DNA of 64,000 bases from CAYWRZ01 sp964460845 (GCA_964460845.1 CAYWRZ010000010.1:48546-112545); one strand, 5' to 3'; counted from the first letter of the stretch, positions 35,708 to 45,364 are shown. Numbers and translations: made by a program. The notes: generated by a model from the letters alone, not told the origin.

Positions 35708-37192
35708 ATGAGCGCCATCCGCAAACTGGTATCGCAAACCGCTGTATATGGATTAAGCAGCATCATCGGGCGATTCCTCAATTACCTGCTGGTGCCGCTT
35801 CATACCGATAAGCGTGTGTTTGACCCCGCTCAATACGGGGTTATTACCGAAATGTACGCCTATGTCGCTTTTTTGGTAGTACTGCTCACCTATGGCATGG
35901 AAACGGCCTTCTTCCGTTTTTACAACCGCGAAGAAAATGATCGCGAAAAAGTATATTCCACCGCGCTTATCTCACTGTTTTTTTCCAGCACGCTTTTTAT
36001 CCTTACCTGCTATTTCTTTAGGCAGCCGCTGGCCGACTGGCTCCATTACCCGGCACATTCAGAATATGTCACCTGGTTTGCACTTATCGTCGGACTCGAT
36101 GCCCTTTCTTCTATACCGCTGGCCCGCTTGCGGGCACAGAACAGCGCCCTGCGTTTTGCGGCGGTGAACCTGATTAGCGTATTTGTCAATATAGGACTGA
36201 ATCTTTTCTTTTTAGCCTATTGCCTACCCAAGTATCAGGCGGGCGAAACCAATTGGCTCATCAATACTTTCTACAATCCCGAAATAGGTGTAGGTTACGT
36301 ATTTATCGCCAACCTCATTGCCAGCATTATTAAATTTCTGTTGCTGCTTCCGCTTATGCGAGCCTTGCGTCAAGGGCTTAGTATTCCCCTGCTCAAGCGT
36401 ATGCTGGTGTATGCGCTGCCCCTGCTGGTAGCCGGAATGGCCGGTATTGTGAACGAAACGCTCGACCGTATCCTGCTCAAACGAATGCTTATCGAGAGTC
36501 GGGGTGAAGAAGAAACCATGTCGCTGCTCGGAATATATGGAGCGGTATATAAAATTTCGATCCTTATCACACTCTTTATTCAGGCTTTTCGTTACGCCGC
36601 CGAACCTTTCTTTTTTTCGCAGGAAAAGGAGAAAAATTCACGTCAGGTCTATGCAAAAGTGATGAATTATTTTGTGCTGGTGTGCGCCGTTATTTTTCTC
36701 GGCGTAATGCTTTACATGGATGTCGTCAAACACTTTATTCCCAACCCCGCCTTTTGGGTAGGATTACACATTGTGCCCGTGCTGCTGTTTGCCAATATTT
36801 TTCTCGGTATCTACTACAATCAGTCGATATGGTACAAGCTCAGCGGCAGAACGATGGTCGGTGCTTATCTCGCGATTTTCGGTGCCTGTATCACCATTAC
36901 GCTCAATTACCTTTGGATTCCTTCGTTAGGCTACGTCGGTTCGGCATGGGCTACCTTTATTTGTTATGGCGCTATGTGCGTCGCTTCTTATCTGTTAGGT
37001 CAGAAATATTACCCGGTGCCCTATAATGTCCCGCGTATTCTTTTTTACCTTGCCTTTGCGTTCGGACTGTTCTATTTGTCCACGCTCTTTCCCTTCGATT
37101 CGTTGGGCCGTATGGCCGTAAATACCCTGTTGTTGCTTTCGTTTATCACCGTAGCACTGGTCATTGAAAAACCCTTTAAAAAAACCGCATGA
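35708..37192 (+). CDS. polysaccharide/oligosaccharide flippase (MOP superfamily)
   Basis: 494 residues with about 12-14 hydrophobic helices, of the Wzx/polysaccharide biosynthesis type that flips lipid-linked sugars across the inner membrane. The N-terminus AIRKLVSQTAVYGLSSIIGRFLNYLLVPL is characteristic of this Bacteroidota group. The interior has the amphipathic TFYNPEIGVGYVF loop and GMAGIVNETLDRILLKRML. Its stop overlaps the dut start by four bases (ATGA), so translation is coupled to dut and, 15 bp further on, an acyltransferase. The transported glycan is unknown. Confidence 0.88.
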   Translation: MSAIRKLVSQTAVYGLSSIIGRFLNYLLVPLHTDKRVFDPAQYGVITEMYAYVAFLVVLLTYGMETAFFRFYNREENDREKVYSTALISLFFSSTLFILTCYFFRQPLADWLHYPAHSEYVTWFALIVGLDALSSIPLARLRAQNSALRFAAVNLISVFVNIGLNLFFLAYCLPKYQAGETNWLINTFYNPEIGVGYVFIANLIASIIKFLLLLPLMRALRQGLSIPLLKRMLVYALPLLVAGMAGIVNETLDRILLKRMLIESRGEEETMSLLGIYGAVYKISILITLFIQAFRYAAEPFFFSQEKEKNSRQVYAKVMNYFVLVCAVIFLGVMLYMDVVKHFIPNPAFWVGLHIVPVLLFANIFLGIYYNQSIWYKLSGRTMVGAYLAIFGACITITLNYLWIPSLGYVGSAWATFICYGAMCVASYLLGQKYYPVPYNVPRILFYLAFAFGLFYLSTLFPFDSLGRMAVNTLLLLSFITVALVIEKPFKKTA

Positions 37193-37623
37193 AAATACGT
37201 ATTGTCAATCGTTCGGCGCATGCGCTGCCGGCGTATGAAACACTCGCTTCGGCCGGAATGGATCTGCGCGCCAATCTTGCGCAGCCGCTTACGCTCAAGC
37301 CTCTCGAAAGGAAGCTGATTCCCACCGGTTTGTTCATCGAATTGCCCGTCGGCTACGAGGCACAGGTGCGTTCGCGTAGCGGTCTCGCGCTCAAAAAAGG
37401 AATCACTGTGCTTAACTCGCCCGGAACGGTCGATGCCGATTACCGGGGCGAAATAGGGGTTATTCTGATCAACCTTTCGGCCGAAGAGCTGGTGATAGAA
37501 AACGGTGAACGCGTGGCTCAGCTTGTCATTGCGCGACACGAACGTGCCGAATGGGATTTGGCCGAATCCTTGTCCGAAACCTCGCGCGGAGCCGGCGGAT
37601 TCGGAAGTACCGGAGTGGCATAA
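37189..37623 (+). CDS. dut: deoxyuridine 5'-triphosphate nucleotidohydrolase (dUTPase)
   Basis: Hydrolyses dUTP to dUMP, keeping uracil out of DNA and feeding thymidylate synthesis. 144 residues, the trimeric dUTPase family. All five motifs are present: SAGMDLRANL (I), RSRSGLALKKGI (II), GTVDADYRGEIGVILIN (III, with the catalytic Asp), RVAQLVIARH (IV) and RGAGGFGSTG (V, P-loop-like). Translationally coupled to the upstream flippase by an ATGA overlap. Confidence 0.96.
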   Translation: MKIRIVNRSAHALPAYETLASAGMDLRANLAQPLTLKPLERKLIPTGLFIELPVGYEAQVRSRSGLALKKGITVLNSPGTVDADYRGEIGVILINLSAEELVIENGERVAQLVIARHERAEWDLAESLSETSRGAGGFGSTGVA

Positions 37624-37638
37624 CCTGCTTTTGCAGCG

Positions 37639-38712
37639 ATGAACCGCATCTACGGACTTGATGTGTACCGCGCGGCAGCCATACTGCTCGTGGTGTTTTT
37701 TCACGGTAATTTTATGCTTCAGCCCTTGCTTCCGGGCTTCCCTTATGTGAAGCTGCCCGATGGCGTGGAGCTGTTTTTTGTGCTGAGCGGATTCCTCATC
37801 GGAACACTGCTGCTGCGCGCCACCGAAACGAAACAGTCGTTTGGCTGGAACGACCTTTTCACCTTTTGGAAAAGGCGCTGGTTTCGTACGCTGCCCAATT
37901 ATTACCTGCTTTTGCTGGTGCATATCTTGTTTGCTTATCAGGGTTGGAACAATTGTGATGCGACACAGGTATCGTGGAAATTTTTCTTTTTCCTCCACAA
38001 TTTTTCCGATACTTTTCATAGCTTTTTTTGGGAATCGTGGAGCCTGTCGGTCGAAGAATGGTTTTACATTTTTCTGCCGCTTACCTTTGGCCTCTGCTTT
38101 TTCCTGCTTCGCAAATGGCTGCGTATCCGTTATGTTTTTTTACTCACGCTGTTGCTGCTGATTTTACTTCCCTTGCTGTATCGTATTTGGACCGCGCCCG
38201 ATCTACATCCTGATAAGTTTTGGTTCGATCTGCTCTATCGCAAAAGAGTGGTCATGCGTCTCGATTCGATAGTGTACGGTGTATTGGGGGCCTACCTTTG
38301 TTTTTATCATCCCGTTTTGTGGAAGCGCTGCCGTTATCCCGCTTTTTTAGCCGGAATAGTACTGCTATTTTCACTGCTTTACCTGCGCCAGCCACCCGAT
38401 TCGTTTTTCAGTAAGGTCTGGTATTTCCCGCTGACCAGCATAGCCTGCTTATTGTTGTTACCTCTGGCTTACAGCATTCGTACGGCAAAGCGCAGAATAG
38501 GAAAAGTGTTTACCTATCTCAGCAAGGTTTCGTACGCCTGGTACCTGGTGCATCTCGGATTGGTAGCTGCTGTGTTCGATCGGCACCTGGCTCCCTTTGC
38601 GCCCTGGCCCGGATTATTGCTGTTTTTGGCCTATGTGCTGGTTTCGCTCGGATTAGCCACATTAGTGTATCGTTATTATGAAAAGCCCATGACCGATTTG
38701 CGCGACAGGTAA
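37639..38712 (+). CDS. acyltransferase family 3 membrane protein (OafA/YrhL-like)
   Basis: 357 residues, multi-pass membrane enzyme that transfers acetyl or other acyl groups onto surface glycans or lipids. The family's conserved His region is near the start (GLDVYRAAAILLVVFFHGNF). RRWFRTLPNYYLLLLVHI and SWSLSVEEWFYIFLPL are the other typical motifs. About ten hydrophobic segments. Located 15 bp after dut in the flippase operon, which suggests modification of an exported glycan, though this is inference. Confidence 0.88.
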   Translation: MNRIYGLDVYRAAAILLVVFFHGNFMLQPLLPGFPYVKLPDGVELFFVLSGFLIGTLLLRATETKQSFGWNDLFTFWKRRWFRTLPNYYLLLLVHILFAYQGWNNCDATQVSWKFFFFLHNFSDTFHSFFWESWSLSVEEWFYIFLPLTFGLCFFLLRKWLRIRYVFLLTLLLLILLPLLYRIWTAPDLHPDKFWFDLLYRKRVVMRLDSIVYGVLGAYLCFYHPVLWKRCRYPAFLAGIVLLFSLLYLRQPPDSFFSKVWYFPLTSIACLLLLPLAYSIRTAKRRIGKVFTYLSKVSYAWYLVHLGLVAAVFDRHLAPFAPWPGLLLFLAYVLVSLGLATLVYRYYEKPMTDLRDR

Positions 38713-38737
38713 ACGCCCTTTCTTTTACCTTTGTACT

Positions 38738-40555
38738 ATGCCCCAGGTTCCGATAACGCATCTTATCAAAGTGCTTCCCGAAAGTCCCGGCGTATATCAG
38801 TATTACGATGCCGAAGGGAAATTGCTTTATGTGGGCAAGGCAAAGAACCTTAAAAAACGCGTCAGCTCTTATTTCAACAAAACGCACGATAGCGGCCGTA
38901 TCAACCTGATGGTGCGTAAAATCGCCGATCTCCAATTTGTCGTAACACCTACCGAGCTGGATGCGCTGCTGCTCGAAAACAGTCTTATCAAAACGCATCA
39001 GCCCCGGTACAATGTGATGCTCAAAGACGATAAAACCTATCCCTGGATTTGCATCAAAAACGAAGCTTTCCCCAGGGTTTTTTCTACCCGTCAGAAAATA
39101 AAAGACGGATCCCAATATTTCGGCCCCTATGCTTCGGTAAGAATGATGAAAGAGCTGCTCGATCTTATCCGGCAACTGTATCCCTTGCGAACCTGTAACC
39201 TACAGCTTACTCCGCAGCAGATCGATCGCGGTAAATACAAGGTCTGTCTCGAATACCACATCGGGAATTGCCTTGGCCCTTGCGAAGCCTACCAAAGCGA
39301 AGAAGAATACCTGCGTTCGATTCAGGAGATAAGGCAGATTATTAAAGGCAACCTCAGTACCGTAGTGCGGGAGCTGAAAGAGAAAATGAAGAGTTTTGCC
39401 ACCGTGCTCGAATTTGAAAAAGCACAGTTGCTTAAAGAGAAAGTACAGGTGCTCGAAAATTATCAGGCGCGTTCTACCGTGGTTTCTTCCACCATTTCTG
39501 ACGTCGATGTATTTACTATCGTCTGCGATACCCGAAGCGGTTTTGTCAACTACCTGCGGGTAAAAGACGGAGCGATTATTCGCGCCCACACGCTTGAGCT
39601 TCGTAAAATACTCGACGAGTCGGAAGCGGATCTGCTGTTGTTAGCCATTATCGAGCTGCGGCAACGTTTCGAAAGTGAAGCCCGCGAAATTATCGTGCCT
39701 TTTGAAGTGGAATGCGAAGGCTTGCAAGTTACCGTGCCGCAACGGGGCGATAAAAAACAATTGCTGGAACTGTCGGAACGCAATGCCCGCTTTTTTATGC
39801 TCGACAAGCACAAGCAGGAAAGTCTCAAAGATCCCGAACGGCATACCAACCGCGTGCTCGAAACGATGCAGAAAGATCTTCGGCTGAGCGAGCTACCGCA
39901 TCATATCGAATGTTTCGACAATTCTAACATACAGGGTACGCATCCGGTATCGGCCTGCGTGGTTTTTAAAGACGCTAAGCCCAGTAAAAAAGACTATCGC
40001 CATTTTAATGTCAAAACAGTCGAAGGTCCCGACGATTTTGCTACGATGGAAGAGGTCATTTACCGCAGGTATAGCCGCTTGTTGCAGGAAGAAGAACCTT
40101 TACCGCAGCTTATTGTGATAGATGGAGGAAAAGGCCAGCTTGGCGCGGCCTTGAAAAGCCTGGAAACGCTCGGCTTGCGCGGTAAAATAGCCGTGATAGG
40201 CATTGCCAAAAAGCTCGAAGAGATTTATTACCCCGGCGATTCGCTGCCCATGTATATCGACAAGCGTTCCGAAACGCTCAAGGTTATTCAGCACATGCGT
40301 AACGAAGCGCACCGTTTCGGTATTACGCACCACCGTAAGCGCAGAAGCAAATCGGCTATTCACTCCGAGCTGCTCGACATACCCGGCGTGGGCGAAAAGA
40401 CCCTACAGCAGCTTATTGCACATTTTAAATCGGTAAAAAGAATAAAAGAAGCCTCACCCGAAGCCATTGCCGCTATTATCGGAGAAGCCAGGGCAGCGCT
40501 GGTACAGGCCCATTTTCACGACACGCCACCCACTGCGCAAGAGGAAGAACGTTGA
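38738..40555 (+). CDS. uvrC: UvrABC system protein C
   Basis: The dual-incision nuclease of nucleotide excision repair. 605 residues. N-terminal GIY-YIG nuclease (PGVYQYYDAEGKLLYVGKAKNLKKRV), the Cys cluster near residue 150-180, a UVR motif (about 200-240), a C-terminal RNase-H-like endonuclease (IECFDNSNIQGTHPVSACVVF and VIDGGKGQLGAAL) and a terminal helix-hairpin-helix region (DIPGVGEKTLQQLIAHF). TACCTTTG at 38726-38733 fits a -7 box just before the ATG. Convergent with gpsA three bases away. Confidence 0.96.
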   Translation: MPQVPITHLIKVLPESPGVYQYYDAEGKLLYVGKAKNLKKRVSSYFNKTHDSGRINLMVRKIADLQFVVTPTELDALLLENSLIKTHQPRYNVMLKDDKTYPWICIKNEAFPRVFSTRQKIKDGSQYFGPYASVRMMKELLDLIRQLYPLRTCNLQLTPQQIDRGKYKVCLEYHIGNCLGPCEAYQSEEEYLRSIQEIRQIIKGNLSTVVRELKEKMKSFATVLEFEKAQLLKEKVQVLENYQARSTVVSSTISDVDVFTIVCDTRSGFVNYLRVKDGAIIRAHTLELRKILDESEADLLLLAIIELRQRFESEAREIIVPFEVECEGLQVTVPQRGDKKQLLELSERNARFFMLDKHKQESLKDPERHTNRVLETMQKDLRLSELPHHIECFDNSNIQGTHPVSACVVFKDAKPSKKDYRHFNVKTVEGPDDFATMEEVIYRRYSRLLQEEEPLPQLIVIDGGKGQLGAALKSLETLGLRGKIAVIGIAKKLEEIYYPGDSLPMYIDKRSETLKVIQHMRNEAHRFGITHHRKRRSKSAIHSELLDIPGVGEKTLQQLIAHFKSVKRIKEASPEAIAAIIGEARAALVQAHFHDTPPTAQEEER

Positions 40556-40558
40556 GAG

Positions 40559-41545
40559 TCAGCTCAGGTTGTCGGAGAGGATACGCATCTCGATAGCCGG
40601 CGAAATTTTCTCGTAAAGAATATGATACACCGCCCGGGTGATGGGCATATCGACCTTAAATTTTTTGTTCACTTCCCAGATGCTTTTTACGGCGTAATAC
40701 CCTTCGGCAATCATTTCCATTTCGAGCTGTGCGGTTTTTACGGAATAGCCTTTTCCGATCATATAACCGAAAGTGCGGTTGCGCGAAAATTTGGAATAAG
40801 CCGTAACCAGCAAGTCGCCCAGATAGGCAGAAGTTTTTACGTCGCGGTGAATGGGATGCACGGCATCGATAAAACGTTCGATTTCCTGAACGGCATTGGC
40901 GATAAGCACCGATTGGAAATTGTCGCCGTATCCTAATCCGCCGCAGATGCCCGCCGCGATGGCGTAAATATTTTTCAGCACGGCCGAAAGTTCGGCGCCG
41001 AACAGGTCGTCTGATACCGTGGTTTTGATATACCTGCAGGAAAGTTTTTCGGCCATTTGTGCGGCGATAGTCTGATCGCTGCAGCCGATGGTTAGGTACG
41101 AAAGGCGTTCGAGCGCTACTTCTTCGGCATGGCAGGGGCCGCAGATGATGCCGATGCGTTCGTAAGGTGTGCGAAAGGTTTTGTGAAAATAACGGGCCGG
41201 AATGGCGTCGTATTCGGGAACCATCCCTTTGATAGCCGAAAAGATCACCTTGTTTTCCATGCCTTCTTTCGGGAAGCGGTCGTACAGTCCGTGAAGGAAG
41301 GCGGCCGGCGTAGCCATAATCAGCCAGTCGCACTTTTCGACCGTGGCGGCAAGGTCGTCGCTCACCTCTATTTTTCCCTGCTCAAATTCGACCGACTGCA
41401 GGTAACGCGGATTGTGTCGGTACTTGCGGATATGCTCTACGCTTTCGGCACGGTGTACCCACCAGTGTACTTTTTCTACATTGTTGCAAAGAATTTTGAC
41501 CAGGGCCGTTCCCCAGCTTCCTCCGCCGATTACACCGATATTCAT
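40559..41545 (-). CDS. gpsA: glycerol-3-phosphate dehydrogenase [NAD(P)+]
   Basis: Makes sn-glycerol 3-phosphate from dihydroxyacetone phosphate for phospholipid synthesis. About 328 residues from the ATG at 41545, which directly begins the NAD-binding strand NIGVIGGGSWGTALVK (GxGxxG). The frame is open 24 bases upstream, but that start would add a non-homologous tail. The central segments WLIMATPAAFL, GIICGPCHAEE, AELSAVLKNIYAIAAGICGGLGYGDN and LGDLLVTAYSKFSRNR are typical. A TAACTTTG on the minus strand (41574-41567) fits a -7 box. Confidence 0.95.
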   Translation of the reverse strand: MNIGVIGGGSWGTALVKILCNNVEKVHWWVHRAESVEHIRKYRHNPRYLQSVEFEQGKIEVSDDLAATVEKCDWLIMATPAAFLHGLYDRFPKEGMENKVIFSAIKGMVPEYDAIPARYFHKTFRTPYERIGIICGPCHAEEVALERLSYLTIGCSDQTIAAQMAEKLSCRYIKTTVSDDLFGAELSAVLKNIYAIAAGICGGLGYGDNFQSVLIANAVQEIERFIDAVHPIHRDVKTSAYLGDLLVTAYSKFSRNRTFGYMIGKGYSVKTAQLEMEMIAEGYYAVKSIWEVNKKFKVDMPITRAVYHILYEKISPAIEMRILSDNLS

Positions 41546-41713
41546 AGCTTGGTTTATGGACACACGCAAAGTTAACTTTTATGTAATATAAAAGCGGAAC
41601 CTTAGACTTTCCTATTTAGCGGGCTTTGTACGGGAGCTTCTTGAGGATTGTCCGCCGATTTTTTTTAAAAAAGCAAAAAATACCGCTTCCTTTTTTGGAG
41701 CTTGTTCGCTTTT

Positions 41714-41799
41714 ACACGTGCTTTGCGCTTGAAAACACGATAGCCCTAAAAAGCAGAGGAGGATTTACCCCGTTTTTTCGTTGCAAAGCACCGTGTTTT
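41714..41799 (+). promoter_or_regulatory. structured leader with competing stems before the TonB receptor
   Basis: ACACGTGCTTTGC (41714-41726) pairs with GCAAAGCAC(C)GTGT (41783-41796), giving 13 bp with a single bulged base. AAAACACG (41732-41739) is perfectly complementary to CGTGTTTT (41792-41799). The shared GTGT makes the outer part of the first stem and the second stem mutually exclusive, while the inner 9 bp plus the second stem would form an H-type pseudoknot. The block ends 13 bases before the ATG of the receptor gene. Confidence 0.45.
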
Positions 41800-41812
41800 A
41801 ACGTTTACAGCT

Positions 41813-44200
41813 ATGGTACGCTTTACCTTTTTTTTGCTTCTTTTCGCCGTGCAGGGACTCGTTTCAGCGCAGGAAATCACACAGACTGTTCGCGGAAAAG
41901 TGATCGAAAAATCGACCTCCGTGCCTCTTACCGGTGCGTATGTCAGGCTTTTGGGTGGCACCGAACCCAAATTGTCTGTTTCGGATGCCGAAGGGAATTT
42001 TAGGTTTACGCAGGTGCCGGTAGGGCGTTATCATATTGAGGTGACTTTTGTAGGATTTTTACCTGCCGTATTGCCTAATTTGCAGGTCAATGCCGGAAAA
42101 GAGCTGGTGCTGCAGGTTGAATTGGAAGAGCGGGTAAACGAGCTGGGTGAAGAGCTGGTGATCACCGCCGGTACCGCTAAAGAGGAGGCCAATAACGAAA
42201 TGGCAGTGGTTAGCGCCAGGCAGTTTTCTATCGAAGAATCGAGACGTTATGCCGGAAGCCTCAACGACGTGTCGCGTATGGCGCAGAATTTTGCCGGTGT
42301 GCAAGGTGCCAACGATTCGCGCAACGACATTGTAATACGTGGCAACTCTCCAATGGGCGTATTGTATCGCCTCGAAGGGGTGGATATTCCCAATCCCAAT
42401 CACTTTGCGGTAGCGGGTACCACCGGAGGTCCCGTCTCTATGCTCAACAATAACGTGCTGGCTAACTCCGATTTTCTTACGGCGGCTTTTCCGGCCGAAT
42501 ACGGGAATGCCCTGGCCGGTGTTTTTGATCTGAAGCTGCGCAACGGTAACAACGAAAAACACGAGTTTCTCGGGCAGGTCGGATTCAACGGCTTCGAAGC
42601 GATGGCCGAAGGGCCTTTACGCAAAGAGTCGCGGGCTTCTTATTTGGTCAATTACCGGTACTCGACCCTGGGTGTGTTTAAAATGTTAGGTATCGGTTTT
42701 GGCACGTCTTCGGTGCCCGAGTATCAGGATTTATCGTTTAAACTTCATTTGCCTTATAAGAAAGGAAACGTTTCTTTTTTCGGTGTCGGCGGACTGAGCA
42801 GTATCGAGATGCTCAACAAAGACCTGGATACGACCAATAACCTGTTTGCCGAAGAAGGAGAAGATCTTCGCTTTGTTTCTAAAATTGGGGTGGCGGGAGT
42901 AGCGCATACCCATTTCCTCAACTCGACTACGTATTTTAAAACCGTACTTTCTGTAACGGCTCACCAGATGTCGGTAATTAATGATTCTATCAGTACGGCG
43001 AATCGCCAGCCGGTGCCTTATTATAGGAATAACTCTACCCAAACCCGACAGTCCTTACAGTTTTTCGTACACAAAAAATTCACTGCCCGCCACCTGCTCA
43101 AAGCGGGATTTTTTGCGCACCGCAATTCTTTACAGCTTTCGGACAGCCTTTTTTTTCCCGAGCATAACGGGTTTCTGACGCTTTCCGATTTCAGGGGCTC
43201 GGTGTATCTTCTTCAGCCTTATGCCCAATGGCAGTACCGTCCTTCCAATACCCTGACCCTTACTACCGGATTGCATGGCCAGTATTTCAGCTTTAACGCG
43301 ACGTATGCCGTAGAGCCGCGCTTAGGGCTGCGTTGGCAGTTTACTCCGGCACAGGCGCTAAGTTTGGGATATGGATTGCACAGTCAGCTTCCGCCCACGC
43401 AGGTTTATTTTAATCAGGTAAGACAAACGAATGGCCTTATGGAACGCGTAAATGACGACTTGCGATTTACACGCAGCCATCACCTGGTAATGGGCTACGA
43501 TCGTCGTTTGGGCTCACAGTTGCGGATGAAATCGGAAGTGTATTACCAACGTCTGTTTAATGTACCGGTCAACGTGAACCCCGATTCTTATTCTTTGCTG
43601 AACCAGGGCGCCAATTTCGGTATCGGTTTTCCCGACAGCCTGACCAACGGTGGCGACGGCTATAACTACGGACTTGAGCTTACCGTAGAGCGTTTTCTTT
43701 CGGGCGGACATTATTTCCTCGTAACCGCTTCGCTGTATGAATCGCGCTTTACCGGCAGCGATTGGCAGGAGCGGAGTACGGCATTTAACGGGAATTACAC
43801 CCTTAATGTATTGGCAGGAAAAGAATTTAATTTGGGGGCCAAAAATGCCGAAGGCAAGCGAAATTCCCGCAGTGTGCTGACGAGCGATATCAAATTTACC
43901 CTCAATGGCGGGCAGCGTTATACACCTATTTTGCTTGAAGAGAGTAGAGCGGCCGGTCGGGAAATACGTGACTGGGACAATGCCTTTTCACGCCGGTATA
44001 GCGATTACATCCGGATTGATGTAAGGGTAGGGTATAAGCTGAACGGCAAAAAGATTACGCAGGAGTGGGCCCTTGATTTTCAGAACGTGATGAACCGGAA
44101 GAACGTATTTCAGCAGCGTTATAGCACCGTCACCCAACAAATCAGCACCTCTTATCAAATCGGATTTATGCCGATGGCGCTTTACCGGATTGAATTTTAA
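41813..44200 (+). CDS. TonB-dependent receptor with carboxypeptidase-regulatory-like domain
   Basis: An outer-membrane beta-barrel importer energised by TonB. 795 residues. Signal peptide, then a CarboxypepD_reg-like domain at about 22-105 (TVRGKVIEKSTSVPLTGAYVRL, VGRYHIEVTFVGFL), then a plug domain (NDVSRMAQNFAGVQGANDSRNDIVIRGNSP, LEGVDIPNP). The remainder is the barrel, ending with the aromatic-terminated strand YRIEF. No SusD-like partner follows, so this is not a polysaccharide utilisation locus. The cargo is unknown. The stop overlaps that of the convergent small gene by three or four bases. Confidence 0.9.
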   Translation: MVRFTFFLLLFAVQGLVSAQEITQTVRGKVIEKSTSVPLTGAYVRLLGGTEPKLSVSDAEGNFRFTQVPVGRYHIEVTFVGFLPAVLPNLQVNAGKELVLQVELEERVNELGEELVITAGTAKEEANNEMAVVSARQFSIEESRRYAGSLNDVSRMAQNFAGVQGANDSRNDIVIRGNSPMGVLYRLEGVDIPNPNHFAVAGTTGGPVSMLNNNVLANSDFLTAAFPAEYGNALAGVFDLKLRNGNNEKHEFLGQVGFNGFEAMAEGPLRKESRASYLVNYRYSTLGVFKMLGIGFGTSSVPEYQDLSFKLHLPYKKGNVSFFGVGGLSSIEMLNKDLDTTNNLFAEEGEDLRFVSKIGVAGVAHTHFLNSTTYFKTVLSVTAHQMSVINDSISTANRQPVPYYRNNSTQTRQSLQFFVHKKFTARHLLKAGFFAHRNSLQLSDSLFFPEHNGFLTLSDFRGSVYLLQPYAQWQYRPSNTLTLTTGLHGQYFSFNATYAVEPRLGLRWQFTPAQALSLGYGLHSQLPPTQVYFNQVRQTNGLMERVNDDLRFTRSHHLVMGYDRRLGSQLRMKSEVYYQRLFNVPVNVNPDSYSLLNQGANFGIGFPDSLTNGGDGYNYGLELTVERFLSGGHYFLVTASLYESRFTGSDWQERSTAFNGNYTLNVLAGKEFNLGAKNAEGKRNSRSVLTSDIKFTLNGGQRYTPILLEESRAAGREIRDWDNAFSRRYSDYIRIDVRVGYKLNGKKITQEWALDFQNVMNRKNVFQQRYSTVTQQISTSYQIGFMPMALYRIEF

Positions 44201-44637
44201 GGAAGCGGTGCGCCTCTTGTACCGGCGAGCACTGATACGCAACCCTGCTCGATTTCTTCCTGCTCAGGGGCGGTCACTTCAATAATCAGTTGCTGTGTCA
44301 TTCCCACTCTGATTTCGAAAAAGGACAGCTCTGGATGGTTCCGGCTTTCGTAAATGGGATTACGTTCGGTATCGAGTACCCGGAAATAGACCGCTCCCAG
44401 TTCGGGCATGGCGCATACCATTAGTCGGTAATCCTGATTAGGTTCGAGCGTCACCATTATTTCGGTTTTTTCGCCCGGAACGATAATCGTGTGCTGGTAA
44501 TTTACAGTAGCGTCGTAAACGCCGAGCGAAGGTTTGCAGCTTCGTTTGGCGTAGCTTTTACACTGGGCTGCGCTTTCGCTCACAGGAAGCAAAAAGAAAA
44601 GACCCGCTGCAAGTAGCAGGGAACGTAAGATTTTCAT
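44197..44637 (-). CDS. exported protein of unknown function
   Basis: 146 residues with a signal peptide (KILRSLLLAAGLFFLLPVSESAAQ). The mature part starts CKSYAKRSCKPSLGVYDATVNYQ and has three Cys, two of them close together near the N-terminus (CKSYAKRSC) and one near the C-terminus (EQGCVSVL). It is beta-rich (TEIMVTLEPNQDYRLMVCAM) and may be a small jelly-roll or Ig-like periplasmic domain. No function recognised. Convergent with the TonB receptor gene with overlapping stop codons. Confidence 0.65.
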   Translation of the reverse strand: MKILRSLLLAAGLFFLLPVSESAAQCKSYAKRSCKPSLGVYDATVNYQHTIIVPGEKTEIMVTLEPNQDYRLMVCAMPELGAVYFRVLDTERNPIYESRNHPELSFFEIRVGMTQQLIIEVTAPEQEEIEQGCVSVLAGTRGAPLP

Positions 44638-45364
44638 AAAGCAAGCAAAACAAGTAGGTTAGGTGTAATCAGGTGTAGGTTGGCAAAGCGTTAAAAGGTG
44701 AATGAAGGACAGGCGAAAGCTGCCGGTATCGAGACGATACGCCGATCGGGAAAAGATCGGGCTGAAAAGGAGATAGATCCGGCAGAACGTGCAGTTCTGC
44801 GGGGATCAGTAGCAAATATCCTCAAAGCAAGCAGTTTCAGGCCGCAAAGCTACGTAAAAGAATAAATAAGGGAAAGCATTTTTTCTGATTTATTCGGTTT
44901 TGAGGGTGGGCTATACCGTTCGCTGTCTGAAAGATACCGGGGGGCATACGTTACCTTTCTGCGTGCTACCGTACCCTAAATCGGAGTGTGCCGACTGGGG
45001 TTTTGATACGAGATTGCCTAATTTAGACCTGCGTACCCGATGTGTGACGCTTTCCGTTTCGCGAGCGGGAGGAGGCTGTATCGGGGAGGTGAAAGTGGTC
45101 GGTGTGAGATTAAACGCCCGAAAAACGGGGATATTGCGACGAAGCTGTTTTTTTCTCCGTTTTCTGTTTTTGTGAAAAGAGGGGTTTCGACCCGGGTATT
45201 TTCGCTGTGTTTTCTCTCCCCCGGGCATAATTTTGCCGCTTATATCAAATTTTCTTTGTTTTCGTATGCTGAAATTTTTACTAACTTTCGCTCGGTTTTG
45301 CTGTCTTTTTTTCCTTTTACCACTGGAAGAGGCTGTAGCACCGTCTTTAATTTAAATGTTAATT
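44638..45364. other. 727-bp intergenic region
   Basis: No convincing gene. Open frames here (for example 44900-45175 and 45040-45441) lack sensible composition and run out of frame into the neighbouring gene. The left third holds the stem cluster described separately. The right end is T-rich. TAATTTTG at 45228-45235 fits a -7 box 130 bp before the metalloprotease ATG, without a good -33. Confidence 0.5.
44719..44800 (-). promoter_or_regulatory. structured element, possible three-way junction, in the leader of the small exported-protein gene
   Basis: CTGCCGG (44720-44726) pairs with CCGGCAG (44779-44785), enclosing two perfect hairpins: GTATCG-AGA-CGATAC (44726-44740, sharing one base) and CCGATC-gggaaaa-GATCGG (44742-44760). 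A fourth perfect stem, GCAGAAC-GTGCA-GTTCTGC (44782-44800), overlaps the closing strand and so competes with it. There is no T tract. The strand is assigned because the nearest gene downstream on either side is the minus-strand gene starting at 44637; the structure itself is nearly strand-symmetric. Confidence 0.35.

Noticed and set aside
41714..41799. Cobalamin riboswitch before the TonB receptor
   Set aside because: No B12-box or other conserved core of that class is present; only the alternative stems support a regulatory RNA of unknown type.
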